A DNA stretch of 48,317 nt from Acidobacteriaceae bacterium (GTDB taxonomy: Bacteria; Acidobacteriota; Terriglobia; Terriglobales; Acidobacteriaceae). The translations under genes were made by a program, and so were the position numbers. Shown one piece after another: positions 33,074 to 42,100 of the stretch. Below the pieces are notes generated by a model. The model ran no database searches, was not told the origin of the DNA, and saw only the letters and a program-made list of their open reading frames with translations. How positions within the stretch are numbered: position 1 is the stretch's first letter; each line of letters opens with the position of its first letter. Where the stretch lies: positions 1 to 48,317 of the forward strand of contig JANXYB010000106.1 of the NCBI GenBank assembly GCA_025350325.1. The letters are read 5' to 3'.

Positions 33074-33660
33074 GACTTCGCCATCTCGTACAAAATGCCG
33101 ATCGCTTGCTGAGCCTTCGGCTCGCGGAAGTCCCCAGCGATCTCGCCAGCTAAGGCCATCACGGAGACGGCCGTGGCGCCCGCCTGGGTCATCCGAAGAA
33201 GCGCGGCATGTTCGGTGCGCTCGCTCATTCCGCCGCACGCGTCAAGGACAACATAGACCCGGTAGCCCTGGTCGCATGCGGTAAGTGCCGGGAGTTGCAC
33301 GGCAAGCTCAGTTGCGACGCCGGCGATGAGAAGTGTCTTGCGGCCTGTCGCTTCAATGGCTGCTACTATGTCGCGATTGAGAAATGAATCGCATGTGGTC
33401 CGGTAATGAGTGGGAAGTTCGCCCAGGGCTTGGGCAATCTCAGGAAGAACCATCACTGGGCTCCCATCTTCGCCTCGGATACCGGATACGATCGCCGGTA
33501 AGTCGAAGAGTTTAGCCAATTTTGCAAGTGCCAAAACTGCGGATTTGAGGCGTGGAAGGGGGTTGGTCTGGGTGAGTTCGACGAGCCCGGACTGAAGATC
33601 GGCAAAGAGGATGATGGCGTCTTCAGGGGAAATTCGGTGGTTTGGGGTACTCGTCTTAAT
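33070..33660 (-). CDS. YcaC-like isochorismatase-fold hydrolase without the cysteine
   Basis: Around 196 residues. The frame matches YcaC: ILFADLQSGLVELTQ (catalytic Asp), VLALAKLAKLFDLPAIVSG (Lys region), and TLLIAGVATELAVQLPALTA, CDQGYRVYVVLDACGG. In the family the last block is GVVTEVCV, with the nucleophilic Cys; here it is Ala (ATELAV). No ATG, GTG or TTG lies between the upstream in-frame TAG and the conserved start; the best candidate is ATT 33660, four bases after AAGGAG (33665-33670). A TTG at 33534 would drop the catalytic Asp. It may be a decaying gene or a non-hydrolytic member. Confidence 0.7.
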   Translation of the reverse strand: MKTSTPNHRISPEDAIILFADLQSGLVELTQTNPLPRLKSAVLALAKLAKLFDLPAIVSGIRGEDGSPVMVLPEIAQALGELPTHYRTTCDSFLNRDIVAAIEATGRKTLLIAGVATELAVQLPALTACDQGYRVYVVLDACGGMSERTEHAALLRMTQAGATAVSVMALAGEIAGDFREPKAQQAIGILYEMAKS

Positions 33661-33664
33661 AGTT

Positions 33665-33670
33665 CTCCTT
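33665..33670 (-). promoter_or_regulatory. Ribosome binding site before a possible ATT start
   Basis: AAGGAG on the minus strand, four bases before ATT 33660. Its position suggests that the start codon was once ATG or that ATT is used. Confidence 0.5.
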
Positions 33671-33758
33671 ATGGGTTCAACGATCTATTTAAAGTGCTAC
33701 ATCGAGTTATGGATGGAAGCGCACACAGTCGGCAACAAGGAGCATTTTCGCGAGAACA

Positions 33759-34131
33759 CTAGGCCGTGCTCTGCTGGGTGGGCCCCGGCGAAAGTTCTGA
33801 ATTTTGCAAAACTCGCTGACGCGCTCGGTCAGTTAGGAATTTGCTTTCTTCCTTGAGTATCTGGAAAGAGAATCTCGTCTCCCGCACCAGCATTAGCGCT
33901 CCTGTGATCATCGAACACACTGCGAGAGTCCCGGCAAGCGTTGCAATAGCGAAGCAAAACGTTGTGCCCTTCTCCAGTCTCGCTGAGACCATCACAGCGC
34001 CCACGAGGGAAAACAGTGTGCTGCACGCGAATCCCGCTACTGCCGTGTAGAAGCAAGTAAGGGCTCTCACGATCAAATCAGTCCTCTGTTCAGAAGCTTC
34101 AAGTTGGCGAATCCGCAGCCATCTGTGGACT
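33759..34131 (-). pseudogene. DUF2721-like membrane protein, N-terminus missing
   Basis: The frame, open from an upstream TGA at about 34132, reads LRIRQLEASEQRTDLIVRAL and then two helices (AVAGFACSTLFSLVGAVMVS and FAIATLAGTLAVCSMITGAL) ending MLVRETRFSFQILKEE. This order (charged RxRxLE stretch, two helices, R-rich end) is the second half of DUF2721 proteins; their first helix pair is absent. The only possible starts are TTG 34076 or GTG 34070. Probably a 5'-truncated copy, or a small protein of about 105 residues. Confidence 0.5.
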
Positions 34132-34668
34132 CCTCAAGGCCAGGAGCATGGAGAGTTCCTGGGACTTATAAGAGCTGGGACATGATTTGCCAAGCCCGAA
34201 GAACGCAATACGAGTGAGTCCTTTGGCAAGCGAGTCCAATCCCTTGGATAGAGGACCCGGCAAGAACAAGCGAGATAATGACTGTCACGATTCTGCGAAG
34301 CCTGAAAGCACATACTAAGTGCGATGGAAAATTGATAACCGCTAGCTAGTCGGCAGCAGTATTCGGTAGCGCGGCGGACGCCTCGTTATTAAGCACTCGG
34401 TAGTTATCCCCTTCGATACCGACGTCAGAAGCATCGAAAGATGGGCTGCCAGTTCCACGTCTTCAATCCACTACGGGCACGCCTTTGAGGTGCAACCGGC
34501 GCCGAGCCTTCGCTCACGCCATCGTTTCCCCCTGCGAAGATGGTGAAGCTTAAAGACTCCCCACGCTCCTGCGGCAAGGGCCTCGAGATCGGTGCCGTCA
34601 GAGTCATGACAGCAGCAGCCGCCGTGCGGTGGGAAATGTGTGGTCCGCCGCCTGGTTGCAAGCAGAAA
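34132..34668. other. Intergenic stretch without a recognised gene
   Basis: About 540 bp between the DUF2721 fragment and the glycosidase/FGE-fold gene. Short open frames occur on both strands but have no recognisable domain, signal peptide or ribosome site. Confidence 0.45.
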
Positions 34669-36927
34669 TCATTGCGCATCAACTACGCAGCGGAAGCCAA
34701 GCGTGCCGGAACGGTCATAACTCGGCGCCATCAGCAGCAGTTTGCCGTGCGTATCGTTGCGATAGGCTTGCGGGAAGTACCAAACGCTCCCTTGCGGCTG
34801 GTAGTAGCTGCCGCCTCTTAAAATGGCGGCGCGTGTGTGCTCATCCACATACTCGTCGGTCCACTGCCAGACGTTTCCAACCATATCCAACACGCCAAAG
34901 GGACTTGCGCCGGACGGGTGTGCATCGACGTTATCGGGACCGGGTGGCGTACGACCCGGATACGCGGCCGGAACCAGAGCGGTCTGTTCCGCAGTGCGCG
35001 CGGCCGGATTGGCAGGATTGGTCTGCGGCAGCGTCAGCACTGAGACCGCCGCAGCCGCCGGCGCATTGCCCCATGGATAAACGTTGCCGTCTTTACCCTG
35101 TGCGGCATATTGCCATTCCCACTCATGAGGCAGCCGCTTGCCCGCCCATTTGGCATAGGCCCGAGCATCTTCGATTGAAACCCAGGTAACCGGTTTGCTC
35201 CCCCAACCATCTGGGAAATTGCCATCCTTCCAATCGCGCAGAAAATTCAAATCGTCTTTGGGATGATAGTGCGACGCATCAAGGAACTTTTTGAATTCGG
35301 TGTTGGTCACGGGGAACTTGTCGATGTAGAACGTCTTGAGCTGCATCTTGTGTTCGTGATAGCGCCGCGCCGAGTTTTCCCAAGAATACTGGACATCTAG
35401 CCCGATATCGTCGTTGCCTTCAATCTCGATGCCCTGCACTCTGAACAGATAATCGGCTGCGGGAATCTTGATCATGCCTTCAGGCGCATTGGTCGCCGCC
35501 TTGGTTGCAGGAATCTCGACGGCCTGTTGGGGGATCGGCTTCCACTCATTCGAGAAGCTGGCGAGAGGAGCAGCGGTCATGCTCTTCATGCGCGACATCA
35601 GTTGCCGCATAGCAGCGTCTGGCTCACCTTTAGTCGCTAGCACCGCGCCGAAACCGTGCGCTTCAACCGGGAAGGACAACGAAGCGTTGCTCGCCTCAAT
35701 GTCGGGTTTCAACTCGACGCCGTGATAGAGGTCAAAGTAACGCATGCCCTCGGTGGCCGGGACAAGCACCTGAGGCCCGGCGGCGTCGTACTCGTTGCGG
35801 TTCACAATGGTCCAGACGGTCTGATCGTTGAGTGGCCAGCGGCTGGCAAAGATTCCGTAGGCGTGTGTCGGATAGAGCGGTTCCCAATCCTTGCTCACTA
35901 AGAATGGTGCAACACCCCTTTCAATATTGGCCACGCGCCGCGTCGCTTCTCCATCGCGCGGAGTGATCCCATTCCAAATGCCCCAGACATTTTCCCAGCT
36001 TTCCCAACCCACTCCGTTGAAAAATGCGAACTGCAGATCGTCTTTCTTGCTGCGATTCCAGCGATCGGAGATGTTGACCATATGGCGCGGTTCGAGCCAT
36101 TTGAATTTGTCGACCTGCGGCGTAAATGTAAAGGTATATTGCCCCCAGGTCATCACATTCCATGCGAGGGCTTCATCTGACGGTGCGCCCTCCGGCTGGA
36201 ACACCAGCGGATGCCCGACTGCTTCTGAAGCTTGCGCGAACGCTGCCGGCACGCCATCTTGCGTATCCCCGTTGATGCCGTCTGCATCCAGTTCCTTCAT
36301 GAATTCGGCGATAGCCTGCGGCCACGGCTTACCGGGGTCTTTCGTTCCCTCGTCCCACATCATCATTGGGAACAAAACTCGCACATGCCTGCGATGAAAA
36401 TCGGCGACCATCTGCTTGACACCAGCGACGCCGCCCGGCATCGATCGAACCATGTCATGTTGATTGCGGTCGTCCATGCCCATGTTTGGATAGGTAGCCC
36501 AGACCAGCACCGCGTCGATGCCACCGTATCTTTTTTCAAGATCATCAAGGTAGCGGTCAACCGTGTATTTACCTGCGACGGGGTCATATAGGTAGCGATC
36601 CTGCACCATCATCTGCGGCTGGATAAAGCTGGACTGGGTCCACCGCAGCGCCGGCAAATCGTACCGAGAGCCTTCATACCCAATGCGAATTTTGCGTTCG
36701 TCGCGCCAATGCGTTACATCCTTGAGCCATGCTTCATGACTCAAGCCCGGGCAGGCATTGAAACCGCCGGCAAGGGCGGTCTGATACGGATTTAATAACG
36801 ACAGACATGGCGGAGGAGGAATCTGCTGACCGACCGGGGCAAAGTGTGTATCCTGCGCAACAACGGGCAATGCAATTGTCGCCGCAACAAGTGAGAGTGC
36901 TGCTGTCAATTTGATTCCTCGGGCCAT
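34669..36927 (-). CDS. Secreted two-domain protein: glycosidase-like N-terminus fused to an FGE/SUMF1 fold
   Basis: 752 residues from ATG 36927, with a signal peptide (LTAALSLVAATIALPVVAQ). A longer frame to 37071 enters the ribokinase gene and is rejected. Residues about 50-470 look like a glycoside-hydrolase TIM barrel: IDAVLVWATYPNMGMDDRN, VRVLFPMMMWDEGTKDPG, and ELDADGINGDTQDGVPAA with acidic residues at strand ends, then a likely beta domain. Residues about 515-752 are a formylglycine-generating-enzyme fold: FYIDKFPVTNTEFKKFLDAS, PVTWVSIEDARAYAKWAGKR, LPHEWEWQYAAQG, GNVWQWTDEY, LRGGSYY and LGFRCV. The cysteine pair used by true FGE (in the GGSYxC....C region) is missing, so sulfatase activation is unlikely. 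The gene ends a sugar-utilisation operon after a ribokinase and a sugar porter. I cannot name the substrate. Confidence 0.75.
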   Translation of the reverse strand: MARGIKLTAALSLVAATIALPVVAQDTHFAPVGQQIPPPPCLSLLNPYQTALAGGFNACPGLSHEAWLKDVTHWRDERKIRIGYEGSRYDLPALRWTQSSFIQPQMMVQDRYLYDPVAGKYTVDRYLDDLEKRYGGIDAVLVWATYPNMGMDDRNQHDMVRSMPGGVAGVKQMVADFHRRHVRVLFPMMMWDEGTKDPGKPWPQAIAEFMKELDADGINGDTQDGVPAAFAQASEAVGHPLVFQPEGAPSDEALAWNVMTWGQYTFTFTPQVDKFKWLEPRHMVNISDRWNRSKKDDLQFAFFNGVGWESWENVWGIWNGITPRDGEATRRVANIERGVAPFLVSKDWEPLYPTHAYGIFASRWPLNDQTVWTIVNRNEYDAAGPQVLVPATEGMRYFDLYHGVELKPDIEASNASLSFPVEAHGFGAVLATKGEPDAAMRQLMSRMKSMTAAPLASFSNEWKPIPQQAVEIPATKAATNAPEGMIKIPAADYLFRVQGIEIEGNDDIGLDVQYSWENSARRYHEHKMQLKTFYIDKFPVTNTEFKKFLDASHYHPKDDLNFLRDWKDGNFPDGWGSKPVTWVSIEDARAYAKWAGKRLPHEWEWQYAAQGKDGNVYPWGNAPAAAAVSVLTLPQTNPANPAARTAEQTALVPAAYPGRTPPGPDNVDAHPSGASPFGVLDMVGNVWQWTDEYVDEHTRAAILRGGSYYQPQGSVWYFPQAYRNDTHGKLLLMAPSYDRSGTLGFRCVVDAQ

Positions 36928-37027
36928 CGCTATCACTGCTTCCCTTCCTGACTTCGTATTTTGTTTGTAGCCCACCCAACGAAACCGCGATGCATAGGCC
37001 TGCGACACACTGCATGAGTGCACTGGT

Positions 37028-37981
37028 TCATCGGTGGGCAGCCCTTGCCGATTCACTCTCGATGAATGCACTTACCTCGGCCATGGTAGGCATCGAAGGC
37101 TGAGCTCCGACGCGCGTAACGGAGATGCCGGCAACGGCCGCGGCAAAGATCGCGCTTTCGACGGGAGACTTGCCAAGCATTAACCCGGTGGCAAAACCGC
37201 CATTGAATCCATCGCCGGCAGCGGTGGTGTCGATCGCCTTTACAGAAAACGCAGGCACGAATTTACTTAGACCGCTGGCGGTGGCAAGATAGACGCCGTC
37301 CGACCCCATCTTTAACACAACTCCGTTGCAACCGAGACGCAGAATTTCTTCGGCCATCTGCTCAGAAAGGCGACGATTGAAATGTGCGTGCTCGTCCCCA
37401 ATAAAAAAAGCGGCCTCAGTTTGATTAGGCGTGAACCATGCAATGTGTTTGAAAATGCTGGCAGGAAGATCCCTTGCGGGCGCTGGATCGAGAATCAATT
37501 CTATGTTTTCGCGAGCGCAGATCGTGGCCAGGTATTCAACTGTTTCCAGAGGAATTTCTAGTTGCGCGAGAACAACGCCTGCACGCCGCAGGGTCTGAAT
37601 GTTCGCGTCTAAATCTTGGGGCGTCACTTTTGAATTCGCGCCCGGTGTTACCACGATGCTGTTTTCGCCCTTGCTCGAAACCACGATTACGGCGACGCCG
37701 GAGCTCCCCTGGCTGGTTGCAACACCCTTGGTACCTACTCCTGCACTCTCGAGGTGTTGTCTCAGCTGGACACCGAACACATCATCGCCCAGGCGGCCGA
37801 TCATCTCCACGGGATAGCCGAGGCGGGCAACAGCAACTGCCTGATTGGCGCCCTTGCCGCCGGGATGAATCTGGAAATCATTCCCAAATACGGTTTCGCC
37901 AACGGCGGGAATCCGTTCAGCGACCGCCACCAGGTCAGTGTTGATGCTGCCAACAACAACGATTGGTTTCTGCGCGGACAA
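37028..37981 (-). CDS. rbsK: Ribokinase-type PfkB carbohydrate kinase
   Basis: 317 residues from TTG 37981, with AGGAG (37989-37993) seven bases upstream; GTG 38005 gives a longer frame but the ribosome site lies inside it. Signatures: VVVGSINTDLVAVAERIPAV, HPGGKGANQAVAVARLG (PfkB signature 1), and DTTAAGDGFNGGFATGLMLG (signature 2 with the catalytic Asp in the GDGF turn). It phosphorylates ribose or a related sugar. It lies 35 bp downstream of the sugar porter and about 100 bp upstream of the glycosidase/FGE-fold gene. The sugar is inferred from family only; other pentoses or nucleosides are possible. Confidence 0.88.
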   Translation of the reverse strand: MSAQKPIVVVGSINTDLVAVAERIPAVGETVFGNDFQIHPGGKGANQAVAVARLGYPVEMIGRLGDDVFGVQLRQHLESAGVGTKGVATSQGSSGVAVIVVSSKGENSIVVTPGANSKVTPQDLDANIQTLRRAGVVLAQLEIPLETVEYLATICARENIELILDPAPARDLPASIFKHIAWFTPNQTEAAFFIGDEHAHFNRRLSEQMAEEILRLGCNGVVLKMGSDGVYLATASGLSKFVPAFSVKAIDTTAAGDGFNGGFATGLMLGKSPVESAIFAAAVAGISVTRVGAQPSMPTMAEVSAFIESESARAAHR

Positions 37982-38015
37982 AGTGTTTCTCCTCGAAATT
38001 GCCACAGACGACGAG

Positions 38016-39008
38016 TTAAGAAAAGAGCGGTGCCACTGCGATCGCTGTCAGACCGCACAAAAAGAAAATGAACATCCACACCAAGGCTGATTTCGACCGT
38101 GCCGGGGCGTCGCTGAATTCACGCCAGATGAATACGCCCCAGCAAGCTGAAACCATCGTGGCGCCTTGGCCAATTGAATACGATACCGCCGGTCCGACGA
38201 CATGTGCGCGCGAAGCAACAAAGTTTGCCAGCGCTCCAGTGCACCAGATCGCGCCGCCCAGAACACCCCAAAGATGCCAGCTTCCCGGCGCTTTCCGATA
38301 GCCTTCCATTGCGGCCGGCTCACGTCCATCGAGGGGCATGCGCATGAGCAGGTAATTCACTGGGATAGAGCACAGCGCCACTCCGAAGGCAAAGAAGAGT
38401 ACGGCTGCATAAGGCCCAGGTGCGTTTGCGCCTGTCATCGCTTTTGAAACGAACGGATAAAAACATCCCATCAGAACGCCAGCGATCAGGCTGATCACAA
38501 TGCCCCGCTTGCTCATCGCCGGGCGGCTTGCTTCACGCAGCCGATACGCAATCGCGTCAAGCACGATTGCCGCAACGACCAAGGCGATTCCTCCAAACAG
38601 CAGACCGGGATTTCCGCTGGGTGAGATCACGTAGCTGCTCACCGCCCCGACAACAAGCGCCAGACCTATGCCTACGGGGAACGCCACAGCCAGACCCGCA
38701 ATATCAATTGCAGCAACCAGCAGCAGGTTTGCAATATTGAATATCACTCCACCGATCATGGCGAGAACTGCATGATGCACATCGATGTGGGTGATGTCTT
38801 CAAGAAAGGGCCGGCCAGAGCCGCCCATGCTACCGAATGTAAATCCCCATACAAGCGCTCCCACGATCAATCCAACTACATAGTCCCAATAGAAAAGTTG
38901 GAAGCGGAACCCCGGACACAATTTCAAAGTGTTTGCCCACGACCCCCAGCACAGCATGCTGAGAATCATGAGAAAAAGGGCTACTCCATACACTTCTGGC
39001 TGGTACAT
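38016..39008 (-). CDS. GRP-family sugar porter
   Basis: 330 residues from ATG 39008 (AAGGAG six bases upstream). Ten membrane helices of the glucose/ribose porter family: LFLMILSMLCWGSWANTLKL at the start, FYWDYVVGLIVGALVWGFTF, FPVGIGLALVVGAVSSYVIS, then VSYSIGQGATMVSACWGVFI and WREF. The family moves glucose or ribose with protons. Pairing with a ribokinase 35 bp downstream suggests import of a pentose or related sugar made available by the outer-membrane transporter and hydrolases. Confidence 0.87.
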   Translation of the reverse strand: MYQPEVYGVALFLMILSMLCWGSWANTLKLCPGFRFQLFYWDYVVGLIVGALVWGFTFGSMGGSGRPFLEDITHIDVHHAVLAMIGGVIFNIANLLLVAAIDIAGLAVAFPVGIGLALVVGAVSSYVISPSGNPGLLFGGIALVVAAIVLDAIAYRLREASRPAMSKRGIVISLIAGVLMGCFYPFVSKAMTGANAPGPYAAVLFFAFGVALCSIPVNYLLMRMPLDGREPAAMEGYRKAPGSWHLWGVLGGAIWCTGALANFVASRAHVVGPAVSYSIGQGATMVSACWGVFIWREFSDAPARSKSALVWMFIFFLCGLTAIAVAPLFS

Positions 39009-39082
39009 GAGCGCTCCTTGATATTCGGACGACGGCAACAGAATAGTCTTGCGGCGTGCCCTGCGCATAACAAACTTCGATA

Positions 39083-39108
39083 TAACTACAGTTAACGGGT
39101 GCAGTTAA
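39083..39108. promoter_or_regulatory. Repeat sites upstream of the sugar porter
   Basis: TAACTACAGTTA (39083-39094) is a 5-2-5 inverted repeat, and CAGTTAA occurs twice, at 39089-39095 and 39102-39108. It lies 75-100 bp upstream of the porter start. An operator or promoter role is a guess. Confidence 0.35.
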
Positions 39109-39122
39109 AGATGCAACGGCGA

Positions 39123-39158
39123 GTTGCAGGGTGCCGATTCAAATTGCACTCCTGCAAC
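39123..39158 (-). terminator. Hairpin after the TonB transporter gene
   Basis: GTTGCAGG (39123-39130) and CCTGCAAC (39151-39158) form an 8-bp stem with a 20-base loop, 10 bp past the stop codon of the transporter. No T-run follows. Confidence 0.4.
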
Positions 39159-39168
39159 GCGCGATACG

Positions 39169-42100
39169 TTAGAAGACCAGCTTCGCTGCCACCTGTCCGA
39201 TACGACCCTCGCGTGCACCATTGACCTGGCCAAAAGGATATTGTGCATTGCCGCTAGGGTATGTCGTGTTGATGCCGGTCCACTGCGTATGGTTAAGCGC
39301 ATTAAACGCATCCGCCCTGAATTCGAGGTGAAATCTCTCGTAGATCGGGAAGGTTTTGGCGATCGATAAGTCGACGTTGTTCTGGCCGGGTCCTCTCACG
39401 GTTCCAAGCCCAGAGTTGCCGCGAGTGTTCATTGGCGGCGCAGAAAAAGCTGCCGTATTGAACTGATGCGAAAACGTTTTGTCGCCGTGGTTGATGTTAG
39501 GAGTACCGGCAACGTTCAGTTGATCAAATCCCGCGCCGTCTTGCGCGCTAGAGCCACTGTAGGTGTACTCAACCGGATCGGTGCCCGCTACCGGCGTCGC
39601 GATACAGTGCGTCGTGGTCAGAGGATCGGTCACGTCGCAGGCTGTGCCGGGACCGCCGTTGGACACGGTCAGAGCATCGCCGGATTCAAGAGTAAATATT
39701 CCGCTAAGACGCCACCCCGCCAGCGGCGCCTTTGCAAACTCGTGCCAGTGTGCGCCGTACGTCGGGCTGAAGATGCCGCTGAACACAAAGCGATGACGAT
39801 GCGATTGGTTAGTCTCGCCGCGATTATACAGATTTGGATATTGAAGGCCGCGAACGCCGCCGCCTGAGGTTCCGTTATTGCCGAGGGTGTTGATCCAGGG
39901 ATAATCCGATACCGTCTTGCCCCAGGTGTAGTTGCTCGTCACCTGGATCCCTTTGTTGAAGTCGTGCCGATACTGCGCGATCAATGCGTTGTAAAAAGAA
40001 TTTAGCCGCGGCCTCATGACATAGATATCGCCAAACCTGCCGACAGCATTGGGGCGTGCCGCATTGAATGAAGGGTCACCGACTCCGCCGCCAGCCAGCC
40101 ATCCGGTTTGATAAGCAGGCAGGTTGATATTGGTTTCGTTCTGCCCTTTTCGTCCTTGGGCTCCCGCGTAAGACAACGTAAAGACGTCGTGGCCGCCCAC
40201 CTGCTGCTGCAGGTCGAGCATCATCCGCTGATAGTAGGGCAAAGGCATCGATTTTTGATCGTAGTAAGTGACGCCTGTGTATTGCCCGTCGCCCTCATAA
40301 CCCTGCCCCTTGCCGGTCGAAACCGGGAACGATCCGAGGGTCGTCGTTTGCGGAGTGGGGAAAATGTTAGACAGGCTCAACACTGGCGTGTCAGGCGGAG
40401 CACCCAGCGTGACGTTATTCACGTTGTAGTTGACCGCAGCCGAGGTGCCGTAGATGGCGTTGCCCACGTTGTTTGATATCTGGCTTGCGCCCGTATCGTA
40501 GAAGATACCGTAGCCGGCGCGAACTACACGTTGCGGATTGAAACTGTACGCGACGCTTACGCGCGGTGCGAAATCCAACTTGGGTGCTTTGAGATAGTGA
40601 CTCGGCAAGCCTGCCGCGATACCGGGATACTGCAACACACCGCCATCTGCAGTCGGCGTATAGATGGCGCAACATGGGGCCACAGCCGGGTTGGGTGTAT
40701 AGTTCGGGATACTCAACTCATAGCGCAGGCCCGCTGATAGTGTGAGCTTCGGGCTAACACGGAACTTGTCGTTCACATACATGCCCCACGAGGGGAAGAC
40801 AATGTTGTAATTCGGCGAGGTAGCGTTGCCGCCGTTGATTGAATAGCGAACCCATAGGTTGTTGGGAACGCCGATCAGGAAGTCACCCATCGCGTCTCCA
40901 CCAACGTAGCCCTGGTCGCCGCCGCTGGTTGTGAAACCACCAAAGCCCACGTTCCGAGAGATATCCCAGTCGATCTCGCTTTTCCTGAAATAGTTCACGC
41001 CGGCTGTAAGTGTATGCCGTCCGAACACCCAGTCGACGTTGTCCGAAACCTGGTAGGACTCATTTTCGGCGCGGAAAACTTCGCCTGCGCCCGGCGCAAT
41101 GTAGTTGCCTGCGAAGATTGCAAACAAACCCTTGCTGATGCCGGTTCCAGTGTTCTGGAACAACTGGTTCAAAGGATTGGCGCTGCTATTGGAGTAGGCA
41201 AATTGACTTGCCGACATGGTCACGAGTGCGCCGTCGCCGAGTCCAAACAGAAACTCGTTGGTGAGCCGCGGCGTAAAAATATGCACGTAGTTAGTCGTAA
41301 TCAGGAATGCCTGGTCCTGGTTAGGAAAGTTATAAAGCTCCGTCGGGGCGATGCCGCCTGCATAGGTTGACGACCCCTTCGACTCTGACCATGTTACAAA
41401 GAGCGAATCCTTGGCAGTGATCTTCGCGTCAAAGCGCGTATCGAGGTGATAGTTTGAGATTCCCGGTGTCCGATAGGCGATGTAGTTGACTTCGTTGCTG
41501 GGCGTGTTTGGGATGTTGGGCAGCGGGTAGAGTGCGTTGATGATGGCCGCGGCGTTGGGATCGATTAACGGTGAGCCATCCGGCCGCGTGGCCAGATCCA
41601 GACGATTGCCGGGGATTGGCTGGCGCGTGCTCGTGCCGTCTGCGTTGTACGTCGTGGTGAATGGGTTATACAACTGAACCGGGTTTGGATTGGGAGACAG
41701 CAATTCGCTGAAGTCTCCGGTGCGTTCCGCGGCAGACGGCACAGAACCGCTGCGCTGCTCATTGCCGTCGTGTTCGATGAAGTTTTCGTAGTTGCCAAAG
41801 AAGAAGATCCGATCCTTCAACCACGGCATCACTTTGGGGATATACACCGTACCGCCGAGGTTGCCGCCGAATTGGTTACGGTGCAAGATCGGCTTCTGCG
41901 TGACGCTGCCCGTGATGACATCGTTGGCGTGCACCCACGGGTTGACGGCGTTGAAATCAGTGTTCTCCAAAAATTCAAAGGCTTCGCCGTGAAACTTGCT
42001 CGAGCCGCCCTTGGTCTGCATCGTCAGCGCGGCAATGTCGTGGCCGATTGCAGCCGAGAAGTCTGCCACCTGGACTGTTCCCGCGCCGAGCGCTTCGGCT

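Noticed and set aside
33611..33856. Plus-strand frame of 81 codons with a hydrophobic helix
   Set aside because: It overlaps the 5' end and ribosome site of the YcaC-like gene on the other strand and ends in unstructured sequence; no ribosome site.
36928..37071. Upstream extension of the glycosidase/FGE-fold gene
   Set aside because: It would overlap the ribokinase 3' end and precede a clear signal peptide that begins at 36927.
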